Shown: one piece after another, positions 1 through 4,725 of the stretch
How the letters are laid out: every line of letters begins with the position of its first letter
Position numbering within the stretch: position 1 is the first letter of the stretch
Source: Blastocatellia bacterium
Lineage (GTDB): Bacteria > Acidobacteriota > Blastocatellia > UBA7656
Assembly: GCA_022615215.1 (NCBI GenBank)
Contig: JAKEHD010000113.1
Location: forward strand, 1-6,357
Reading direction: 5' to 3'
Length of the DNA: 6,357 nucleotides
Notes under the pieces: model-generated
What the model was told of the DNA's origin: nothing
Seen by the model: the letters and a program-made list of their open reading frames with translations, nothing else
The model's database searches: none
Program-made: the position numbers and the translations under genes

Positions 1-60
1 ATCGTAGCCGATTCTATCGTAGCCGATTCTATCGTAGCCGATTCTATCGTCTATGATTCG
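1..60. repeat. 15-bp tandem repeat, three perfect units plus one degenerate
   Basis: The unit ATCGTAGCCGATTCT occurs perfectly at 1-15, 16-30 and 31-45, and a diverged fourth unit fills 46-60. The array touches the window edge, so the true copy number is unknown. Because 15 is a multiple of three, the repeat is open in frame 1, where it reads as IVADS three times and then IVYDS. That frame continues without a stop into the small membrane ORF at 76-171. Whether the repeat is translated is uncertain. Confidence 0.95.
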
Positions 61-75
61 CGTGGGGAGTTATAT

Positions 76-171
76 ATGGAATCGACTGTGATCGTGGCGC
101 TGGTTATCGCTGTGATATTTATAGGGGCCATCGCCTGGATGGCCATCGCTTCGCGCAGGGAGAAACATTGA
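76..171 (+). CDS. Small single-pass membrane peptide (31 aa), function unknown
   Basis: The ORF starts at ATG 76 and ends at TGA 169-171, giving 31 residues. It has a short acidic N-terminus (MEST), one continuous hydrophobic stretch at about residues 4-24, and a positively charged tail (SRREKH). This predicts one membrane helix with the C-terminus in the cytoplasm. A GGGGAG sequence at 64-69 sits 6 nt before the ATG and supports this start. The frame is also open leftward through the 15-bp repeat to the edge, so a longer partial protein cannot be excluded. The size and layout resemble the small accessory subunits found beside some secondary transporters, but I recognise no specific family. 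A terminator lies about 70 nt downstream. Confidence 0.55.
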   Translation: MESTVIVALVIAVIFIGAIAWMAIASRREKH

Positions 172-243
172 CGAATCGCTGCCGCTCCGGGTCGGACGTC
201 CGTCAATCAATGACCCGGCAGAGGATGTTTTTTGTACCGAAGG

Positions 244-280
244 GGCGGTTGAATACGGCTATCACTTTCAGCCGCCTTTT
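244..280 (+). terminator. Rho-independent terminator
   Basis: GGCGGTTGAA (244-253) pairs with TTCAGCCGCC (267-276) in a 10-bp stem with one G-T wobble and a 13-nt loop. TTTT follows at 277-280. It is placed to end transcription of the small membrane ORF at 76-171 or of a gene upstream of the window. The T-run is short, so strength is uncertain. Confidence 0.7.
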
Positions 281-360
281 CGGTATCGAATCGGTGATTG
301 TGGCTTAGTGGTCGGAGATACGGTCGGCGACCCGTTCAAAGACACTACGGAACCGAGCCT

Positions 361-546
361 TCACTGCCGATCAAACTGCTGGCGACGATCAAACTCGTGC
401 TTGCGCCGCTCTTCATATAAGGAAGACCACAGCAGTTCGTTACAGAGGTTTGCAAAAATCAAACTGTGATAGACAGAGCGGCCCGATGATTGCTTGTCGC
501 TACAGTGTTCTCTGAATAGGCGATAGAGAACGAATCGGCTGGACAT
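361..546 (-). CDS. Doubtful hypothetical protein (61 aa)
   Basis: This minus-strand ORF encodes 61 residues, starting MSSRFVLYRLF and ending in a charged FDRRQQFDRQ tail. It is the longest open frame in the gap before the symporter. Its composition is plausible for a small soluble protein, but I recognise no domain. The only SD-like sequence (GGAG) lies a single base from the ATG, which is too close. The ORF could be chance. It would be transcribed divergently from the symporter out of the region at 540-575. Confidence 0.22.
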   Translation of the reverse strand: MSSRFVLYRLFREHCSDKQSSGRSVYHSLIFANLCNELLWSSLYEERRKHEFDRRQQFDRQ

Positions 547-575
547 ACTCCGGGCAGGTCATGATATTTATTGGT
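540..575 (+). promoter_or_regulatory. Probable symporter promoter containing a 14-bp shared motif
   Basis: TGGACA (540-545) and GATATT (563-568) are separated by 17 bp and resemble sigma-70 -35 and -10 boxes (5/6 and 4/6 matches). Transcription would start near 575, giving a leader of roughly 40 nt. The -10 part overlaps TGATATTTATTGGT (562-575), which recurs exactly at 3904-3917 upstream of actA. This suggests a common promoter or operator element. It is inferred from sequence only. Confidence 0.4.
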
Positions 576-616
576 TCCCGACTCCCTACAACCCATCATT
601 TATCGAGAGGAGAACT

Positions 617-2086
617 ATGGCTGACGAAAAGGACGAAAAGCGACCTGTGGAACAGGCGGCCGATAGCGACGCCTACGAGCGCGAACTGACGACCGATCTC
701 AAGGATGAAACTGCCGACCGCCCCAGGGGGTTGCCTCTGCACACGCGAATAGTCATCGGCCTGTTGGTCGGAGTCGCGGCCGGAGTCGCGGTCAACGCTC
801 TTGTAGGCAACAACCATCCCCGCGTCGAGTGGGTCGTGTCCAATATCACTGACCCCATCGGCCAGCTCTTTCTGCGCTTGCTCTTGATGATCGTCATACC
901 GCTCGTCTTTTCGTCGCTGGTCGTGGGGGTCGCCGGCATTGGCGACATACGAAAACTTGGGCGCGTGGGATTGAAGACCTTCGTCTATACATTGGTCATC
1001 TCGGCCATCTCCGTAGTCATAGGGCTGACGCTTGCAAACACCGTACGTCCGGGCACGCGCATAGCCGCTGAGACGCAGACCGCGCTGAAACAACGCTACG
1101 GCTCGGACGCCACAAGCCAGTTAGAACAGAGTAAAGCGACTGCCACGTCAGATTCGCCCCTGATGCGGGTCGTAAAAACGATAGTGCCGGAAAATCCGCT
1201 GGCAGCCTTCTCAGGGGTGCCGTCGAATCCATCCAAAGCCACATCGGCCGGAAGGCCCGACATGCTTCAAGTAATGTTCTTCGCCCTCATCTTAGGGATA
1301 GCCATAACGCTCGTCCCTGCGCCTGTGACCGCGCCGCTCGTGCGCGGGCTTGACGCGCTTTATCACATATCGGCCAAAGTCATAGACATGATAATGAAGG
1401 TCGCGCCTTATGCGGTCGCATGTCTTCTGTTTAACAACACGGCGCGATTCGGGCTGGATTTGCTCACGGCCCTTGCGTGGTTTTTCGTCACTGTGCTTGC
1501 AGGGCTGGCCCTGCACATGTTCGGCGTGTACTCGCTATCGATCTATTTTCTTTCGCGTATCTCGCCTCTGGAATTTTTCCGCCGCGTGAAGACCGTCATG
1601 CTTACGGCTTTTTCGACCTCTTCTTCGAATGCGACCCTGCCGACGGCGCTAAGGGTTTCGGAAGAGAACCTCGGAGTGCCGCGAGAGATAAACAGTTTCG
1701 TCCTGACCATAGGCGCGACGGCCAATCAGAACGGGACTGCGCTTTATGAAGGCGTCACGGTGCTCTTCCTCGCGCAGCTTGCCGGAGTGGACCTCTCGCT
1801 CGGTCAGCAATTGATGGTGGCCTATCTGGCTATCTTAGGCGGCATAGGGACAGCGGGAGTGCCATCGGGATCGATCCCTTTCATAATCATCATACTTGCC
1901 ACCATCGGCGTAGACCCGTCGCTGATAGCGATAATAATCGGCGTGGACCGCATACTCGACATGTGCCGCACGACCTTGAACGTGACGGGCGACATAACGG
2001 CTGCGACTTATGTTGCACGCTCCGAGGGTTATGAACTCCTGCGCCCGCACGCTCAGGCATTAGCCGCTACCGGCGTGGAAACTTGA
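617..2086 (+). CDS. Dicarboxylate/amino acid:cation symporter (DAACS / SLC1-type)
   Basis: This is a 489-residue secondary transporter of the DAACS family (DctA, GltP, GltPh, human EAAT). Members import C4-dicarboxylates, glutamate/aspartate or neutral amino acids with Na+ or H+ by an elevator mechanism. Family signatures are HP1 (TSSSNATLP, about 334-342), TM7 (GATANQNGTALYEG, 366-379), HP2 (GIGTAGVPSG, 409-418) and TM8 (DRILDMCRTTLNVTGD, 444-459). TM8 keeps the substrate-binding Asp448, Arg451, Thr452 and Asn455 and the sodium-site Asp459. The TM7 motif reads NQNGT instead of the common NMDGT, and TM3 also differs at sodium-3 positions. The protein has a charged cytoplasmic N-tail of about 37 residues and a long Ala/Ser/Thr-rich loop between TM3 and TM4 (about 145-212). 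The ATG is preceded by GAGAGGAG at 605-612. The exact substrate cannot be read from sequence, so no symbol is given. Confidence 0.93.
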   Translation: MADEKDEKRPVEQAADSDAYERELTTDLKDETADRPRGLPLHTRIVIGLLVGVAAGVAVNALVGNNHPRVEWVVSNITDPIGQLFLRLLLMIVIPLVFSSLVVGVAGIGDIRKLGRVGLKTFVYTLVISAISVVIGLTLANTVRPGTRIAAETQTALKQRYGSDATSQLEQSKATATSDSPLMRVVKTIVPENPLAAFSGVPSNPSKATSAGRPDMLQVMFFALILGIAITLVPAPVTAPLVRGLDALYHISAKVIDMIMKVAPYAVACLLFNNTARFGLDLLTALAWFFVTVLAGLALHMFGVYSLSIYFLSRISPLEFFRRVKTVMLTAFSTSSSNATLPTALRVSEENLGVPREINSFVLTIGATANQNGTALYEGVTVLFLAQLAGVDLSLGQQLMVAYLAILGGIGTAGVPSGSIPFIIIILATIGVDPSLIAIIIGVDRILDMCRTTLNVTGDITAATYVARSEGYELLRPHAQALAATGVET

Positions 2087-2136
2087 TTGGAATGGGAGAA
2101 GATGCCTCAATCAAATTCGCACCTTCAGATGGATTA

Positions 2137-2973
2137 TTAATGTTCGGGGAGCATAGGCAATGGAACAGGGATTCTTTCAATGCCCAATCTATCCTCGGCT
2201 ATTTTGGTGTATTCGTCGGAGTGGTCAGATATTATAGCCAATCGTTTATTACGCCGTGCAGCTTCTCCTGTAGTGCCTGAACCGCTCATCGGATCGAAAA
2301 TCAAGTCGCCCTCTGTGGTGGTCATCAAATATAGTTTTTCAAAGACTGATACGGGCTTTTGAGAAGGGTGGCCCGTCTGTTCCTTTCTTCCAACAAACCC
2401 CACCATCAAAGATGCTTCAATGACATCGGGCGGATCGAGGAGATCTTCTTCGATCACACTTGTCGGACCTGGCATATACCTAAGTTTGCCCTGAACCTGC
2501 TTGGCTTTTTGCGCTTCATTAAGAAAATGTTCAGGATATAATTTTGCTCCGACCCCGGCGAGATGCAGACAGGCATTCTGGCTCGATCTCCAACCGCGAA
2601 TAACCGAAGGGTTGTTCTTGTAGTACCAGGTCAACCAGGCCACCAGGTTTAATTGTTCGGGCAGCTTGTCTACAAAATAAGCTACTATCTCAGGAAAGCC
2701 CCACAAAAACACGTGGTCTGAAACACCGACAGCATTTCTCAGCAAATCTATTATGAACTCTCTGTAGTCATCTCTGACTCCGCCAACCCCTTTGTTATAC
2801 CAGGGATCGAGCATAGTCACACTTGGGCTTATTCCAATCCTCTTCATCAATTGCAAACTATCTTTCACATCCATAGGTGGAAGAATGGCTATTCCATGTG
2901 ACCGAAGGGAGCGGTCGATAGCTTGCCTTATCTCTGATTCTATATCTTGTTGCAAGGAAACATTTGGTTTCAT
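2137..2973 (-). CDS. Beta-class DNA methyltransferase (N6_N4_Mtase type) of an RM pair
   Basis: This 278-residue protein transfers a methyl group from S-adenosylmethionine to an amino group in DNA. The catalytic motif IV is DPWY (56-59), a variant of DPPY. It is followed by a putative target-recognition stretch (about 115-200), then motif X HPSQKP (202-207) and the SAM-binding motif I DPMSGSGTTGEAA (227-239). The order IV, recognition region, X, I is that of beta-class enzymes. The leading Asp favours N6-adenine over N4-cytosine, but this is not proven. An AGGAGG Shine-Dalgarno overlaps the last codons of the upstream endonuclease, and the ATG is 7 bp after that stop, so the two are probably translationally coupled. 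Its likely job is to protect host sites from the paired nuclease. The gene is more AT-rich than the flanking genes, suggesting acquisition. The recognition sequence is unknown. Confidence 0.88.
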   Translation of the reverse strand: MKPNVSLQQDIESEIRQAIDRSLRSHGIAILPPMDVKDSLQLMKRIGISPSVTMLDPWYNKGVGGVRDDYREFIIDLLRNAVGVSDHVFLWGFPEIVAYFVDKLPEQLNLVAWLTWYYKNNPSVIRGWRSSQNACLHLAGVGAKLYPEHFLNEAQKAKQVQGKLRYMPGPTSVIEEDLLDPPDVIEASLMVGFVGRKEQTGHPSQKPVSVFEKLYLMTTTEGDLIFDPMSGSGTTGEAARRNKRLAIISDHSDEYTKIAEDRLGIERIPVPLPMLPEH

Positions 2974-2980
2974 CGAAATT

Positions 2981-3694
2981 CTACCTCCTGGTTATCACAC
3001 CATCGTCGTTTAGGACATAACCAAAATAATCCAACAAGAAGAGGAAAACCGCCAGCTTGTCGCTTTTGGTTGCTGCTTGGACGATGGCATATACATTCAG
3101 CTTTCCAGTTGTATTGTCCCAGTAGTTCTTCTTGATAACCTGATGACGCCCGCATAAAGCTCGCCATTGATTGAGATCGTCAGGGTCAGAACTCGGATCG
3201 ATGGAGTGTGGAGATTTATGATCTGGCGTTAGCTTTACGCGGCCTCCGCCGACAGTATCTGTATCACCTTCCTTCAAACCACAAACCTCACCACCTTCAC
3301 TCCACTCGCAAGAAAATTTGGCGCGTTCCAAAACAGCCGTCCACGTTGCATTTGTCGGCCTGATGCGTTTGGCGGCTTTGGCTCTCTTCTCTGCATGAGG
3401 CATCAGGTATTCCTGGACCTTGAGATCACCTCTGTTGCGCCAGGATAAAATAGTATATCCATCATCAGTTCGCAATTCGGAAAGGCGCTGATGCCAATTC
3501 TCTGGCTCTCTGCCTGTTTGAGGATTCCTGGCCGCTTCCAGTATTTGCTCGCGTGTTAATACCTTTCCAATGTTATCTAAAAACAAAGCCTCAATACGCT
3601 TTCTGACGCTTTTTTGCAGATAGGGGCCTTTGACTTGACCATAAGATTTTTTTGCTCCTGTCGGGTGCTTGGTCGCGCCTTTCTTTTTCACCAT
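2981..3694 (-). CDS. HNH restriction endonuclease of a type II-like RM pair
   Basis: This 237-residue protein probably cleaves unmethylated DNA at the site modified by the adjacent methyltransferase. The N-terminus is Lys-rich, and about 25-98 looks like a winged-helix-type DNA-binding domain (LTREQILEAA, NWHQRLSELR, DGYTILSW). The C-terminal half holds a zinc-supported HNH nuclease: Cys129 and Cys138 in CEWSEGGEVC, the catalytic Asp158-His159 in LTPDHKSPHS, Asn175, and Cys181 with His184 in CGRH, followed by KKNYWD. I chose the ATG at 3692-3694 because a good promoter ends just before it. An in-frame GTG at 3737-3739 would add 15 residues but would place that promoter inside the gene. Neither start has a clear Shine-Dalgarno. 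The stop overlaps the methyltransferase ribosome-binding site. The family is recognised from motifs; cleavage specificity is unknown. Confidence 0.82.
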   Translation of the reverse strand: MVKKKGATKHPTGAKKSYGQVKGPYLQKSVRKRIEALFLDNIGKVLTREQILEAARNPQTGREPENWHQRLSELRTDDGYTILSWRNRGDLKVQEYLMPHAEKRAKAAKRIRPTNATWTAVLERAKFSCEWSEGGEVCGLKEGDTDTVGGGRVKLTPDHKSPHSIDPSSDPDDLNQWRALCGRHQVIKKNYWDNTTGKLNVYAIVQAATKSDKLAVFLFLLDYFGYVLNDDGVITRR

Positions 3695-3701
3695 AAACGA
3701 G

Positions 3702-3730
3702 TTTATAGAATATCCGACGAAGCCAATCAA
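3702..3730 (-). promoter_or_regulatory. Sigma-70-like promoter of the RM operon
   Basis: Read on the minus strand, TTGATT (3730-3725) and TATAAA (3707-3702) are separated by exactly 17 bp. They match the -35 consensus at 4/6 and the -10 consensus at 5/6. Only 7 nt lie between the -10 box and the ATG at 3694. Transcription should therefore start at or within a base or two of the A of the ATG, giving a leaderless message, which fits the absence of a Shine-Dalgarno there. Confidence 0.55.
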
Positions 3731-3739
3731 GTGGCTCAC

Positions 3740-3927
3740 GTAAAATCACTCGGAAGCACGAGACGGGAGATGATGAATCGTTTCTGCTGATTTCGTGCAA
3801 AGCCGGTTATGGTAGCTATCAATCCTGTCGACCATAATTGCTTTCGTGAGCGAGAAAAATCCCCGCCGATTTACCAAAAGGGATTGCTCTTTGCCGCGCG
3901 GAGTGATATTTATTGGTGCCTGTTTCG
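3740..3927. other. Divergent control region between the RM operon and actA
   Basis: No gene is supported here; the minus-strand open frame overlapping 3740-3800 is a shadow of the endonuclease region. A loose inverted repeat (GCACGAGA 3757-3764 with TTTCGTGC 3792-3799) has a loop of about 27 nt and no T-run. The motif TGATATTTATTGGT at 3904-3917 exactly matches one before the symporter and may mark the actA promoter, but no good -35 box is seen at the expected spacing. Confidence 0.5.
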
Positions 3928-3931
3928 GTTT

Positions 3932-3951
3932 CCACGTTCATAAGGACGTGG
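3932..3951 (+). promoter_or_regulatory. Leader hairpin, copy 1
   Basis: CCACGTTC (3932-3939) pairs with GGACGTGG (3944-3951) in an 8-bp stem with one T-G wobble, closed by the tetraloop ATAA. No T-run follows, so it is not a terminator. It is flanked by GTTT before and CTCCATTGAAG after, which gives the element the look of a CRISPR-type repeat. Confidence 0.75.
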
Positions 3952-4007
3952 CTCCATTGAAGTAGCAAGGACGGGCGATCCTGACTCAGATATTTCATCG
4001 CTAGTTT

Positions 4008-4027
4008 CCACGTTCATAAGGACGTGG
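4008..4027 (+). promoter_or_regulatory. Leader hairpin, copy 2, just upstream of the actA start
   Basis: The stem-loop is identical to copy 1 (CCACGTTC, ATAA, GGACGTGG). It ends 15 nt before the AGGGA ribosome-binding site (4043-4047) and 25 nt before the actA ATG. It lies in the probable 5' untranslated region and could affect message stability or translation. Confidence 0.7.
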
Positions 4028-4052
4028 CTCCATTGAAGTAGCAGGGACGATC

Positions 4053-4712
4053 ATGACTCAGATATTTAATCGCAGCACCAACGTCCTTTCCAAAGTCAGT
4101 ATCTTCGGCGCGATATTCGTAATCGCGGGCCTTCTGTGGCTTATGGATGAGCTCAACCGCTCGTCCTACAACACGGGAACCTTCGTCGCCCGCGAGCAAC
4201 CCGTTCAGTTCAGCCATAAGCACCACGTCGCCGACGACGGAATAGATTGCCGTTATTGCCACACGACGGTCGAGAAATCCGCCTTCGCGGGCATCCCCTC
4301 CACGAAGACCTGCATGAACTGTCACTCTCAGATATTCGCCGACAGCCCTTACCTCGAACCTGTGCGAGAGAGTTGGCGAACGGGCAGACCCATAGAGTGG
4401 CTGAGAGTCCACGACTTGCCGGATTTCGCATATTTCAATCACAGCATACACGTAACCAAAGGCGTTGGTTGTTCGACCTGTCACGGACGCGTCGATGAAA
4501 TGGCGCTCACCTATCAGTTCGCATCGCTTCAGATGGAATGGTGCCTCGCGTGCCACCGCGCGCCCGAACTCTTTCTCAGGAAACGCGAAGATATTTACAA
4601 CATGAAATGGCAGCCGTCAGACAAACAGGCCGAAGATGGGCGCGAGCGCGCCAAAGAGTACAACACCCCAAGCACGGCGGTTCTTACAAGTTGCAGTACC
4701 TGTCACAGGTAA
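4053..4712 (+). CDS. actA: ActA, pentaheme cytochrome c subunit of alternative complex III
   Basis: ActA is the membrane-anchored multiheme cytochrome c of ACIII, which oxidises quinol and passes electrons towards periplasmic acceptors and terminal oxidases. The 219-residue product has one N-terminal membrane segment (about 15-32). Five CXXCH heme-binding motifs follow at residues 66-70, 87-91, 140-144, 164-168 and 214-218. Extra histidines in FSHKHH (53-58) and FNHSIH (128-133) are candidate distal heme ligands. The last motif ends one residue before the stop, so the protein is complete. AGGGA at 4043-4047 lies 5 nt before the ATG. The next gene, actB, starts 13 nt after the stop, indicating an operon. 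The heme count, the size and the ActB-like neighbour make the call secure. The upstream leader is duplicated. Confidence 0.92.
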   Translation: MTQIFNRSTNVLSKVSIFGAIFVIAGLLWLMDELNRSSYNTGTFVAREQPVQFSHKHHVADDGIDCRYCHTTVEKSAFAGIPSTKTCMNCHSQIFADSPYLEPVRESWRTGRPIEWLRVHDLPDFAYFNHSIHVTKGVGCSTCHGRVDEMALTYQFASLQMEWCLACHRAPELFLRKREDIYNMKWQPSDKQAEDGRERAKEYNTPSTAVLTSCSTCHR

Positions 4713-4725
4713 TAAGGACTATCGA

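Larger units (their letters stand above)
172..616. other. Intergenic region upstream of the symporter
   Basis: This 445-nt stretch has no convincing long gene. It contains a loose inverted repeat (CCGGGTC 187-193 with GACCCGG 212-218), whose loop includes the palindrome CGGACGTCCG at 193-202. It also contains the terminator at 244-280, a weak minus-strand ORF at 361-546, and a probable symporter promoter near 540-575. The decamer CGATCAAACT occurs at 368-377 and 386-395, with a related ATCAAACTG at 458-466. I see no tRNA, riboswitch or mobile-element signature. Confidence 0.7.
3928..4075 (+). repeat. Imperfect tandem duplication of the actA leader and start
   Basis: Copy 1 (3928-4003, 76 nt) directly abuts copy 2 (4004-4075, 72 nt). 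The first 40 nt of each (3928-3967 and 4004-4043) are identical. The rest differs by four substitutions and a 4-nt indel (GGCG at 3974-3977 in copy 1). Copy 2 contains the real actA ribosome-binding site and first codons. In copy 1 the matching stretch reads CTG ACT CAG ATA TTT CAT CGC and then TAG, so the start codon is lost and a stop falls at the junction. Each identical part carries a strong hairpin. Confidence 0.93.

Noticed and set aside
112..122. GTGATATTTAT inside the small membrane ORF as a third copy of the shared promoter motif
   Set aside because: Only 11 bp match, which is expected by chance in a window of this size, and the bases are explained by coding (VIFI).
187..233. Second terminator from CCGGGTC / GACCCGG followed by T6
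   Set aside because: The 18-nt loop is large, the T-run starts 9 nt after the stem, and a competing palindrome lies in the loop. The hairpin at 244-280 is a much better terminator.
211..309. 32-residue plus-strand ORF starting MTRQRMFFVPKG
   Set aside because: It runs straight through the terminator hairpin, has no Shine-Dalgarno and no recognisable character.
596..1093. 165-residue minus-strand ORF overlapping the symporter
   Set aside because: It lies antisense to the start of a clear transporter gene, and its Asp/Arg/Gln-rich composition is typical of a shadow frame. The other opposite-frame ORFs in the symporter, RM genes, actA and actB were dropped for the same reason.
2083..2114. Terminator between the symporter and the methyltransferase from TTGATTG / CAATCAA
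   Set aside because: The stem is only 7 bp and AT-rich, has a 16-nt loop, overlaps the symporter stop codon, and has no T-run on either strand.
3591..3800. 69-residue minus-strand ORF overlapping the endonuclease start
   Set aside because: It overlaps the nuclease N-terminus and promoter in another frame and has no recognisable motif. It is too basic and irregular to separate from chance.
3928..4043. A genuine two-repeat CRISPR array
   Set aside because: The similarity continues past the repeat into the start of actA in both copies, there is no cas gene, and only one 'spacer' exists. Tandem duplication explains it better, so it is annotated as a repeat.
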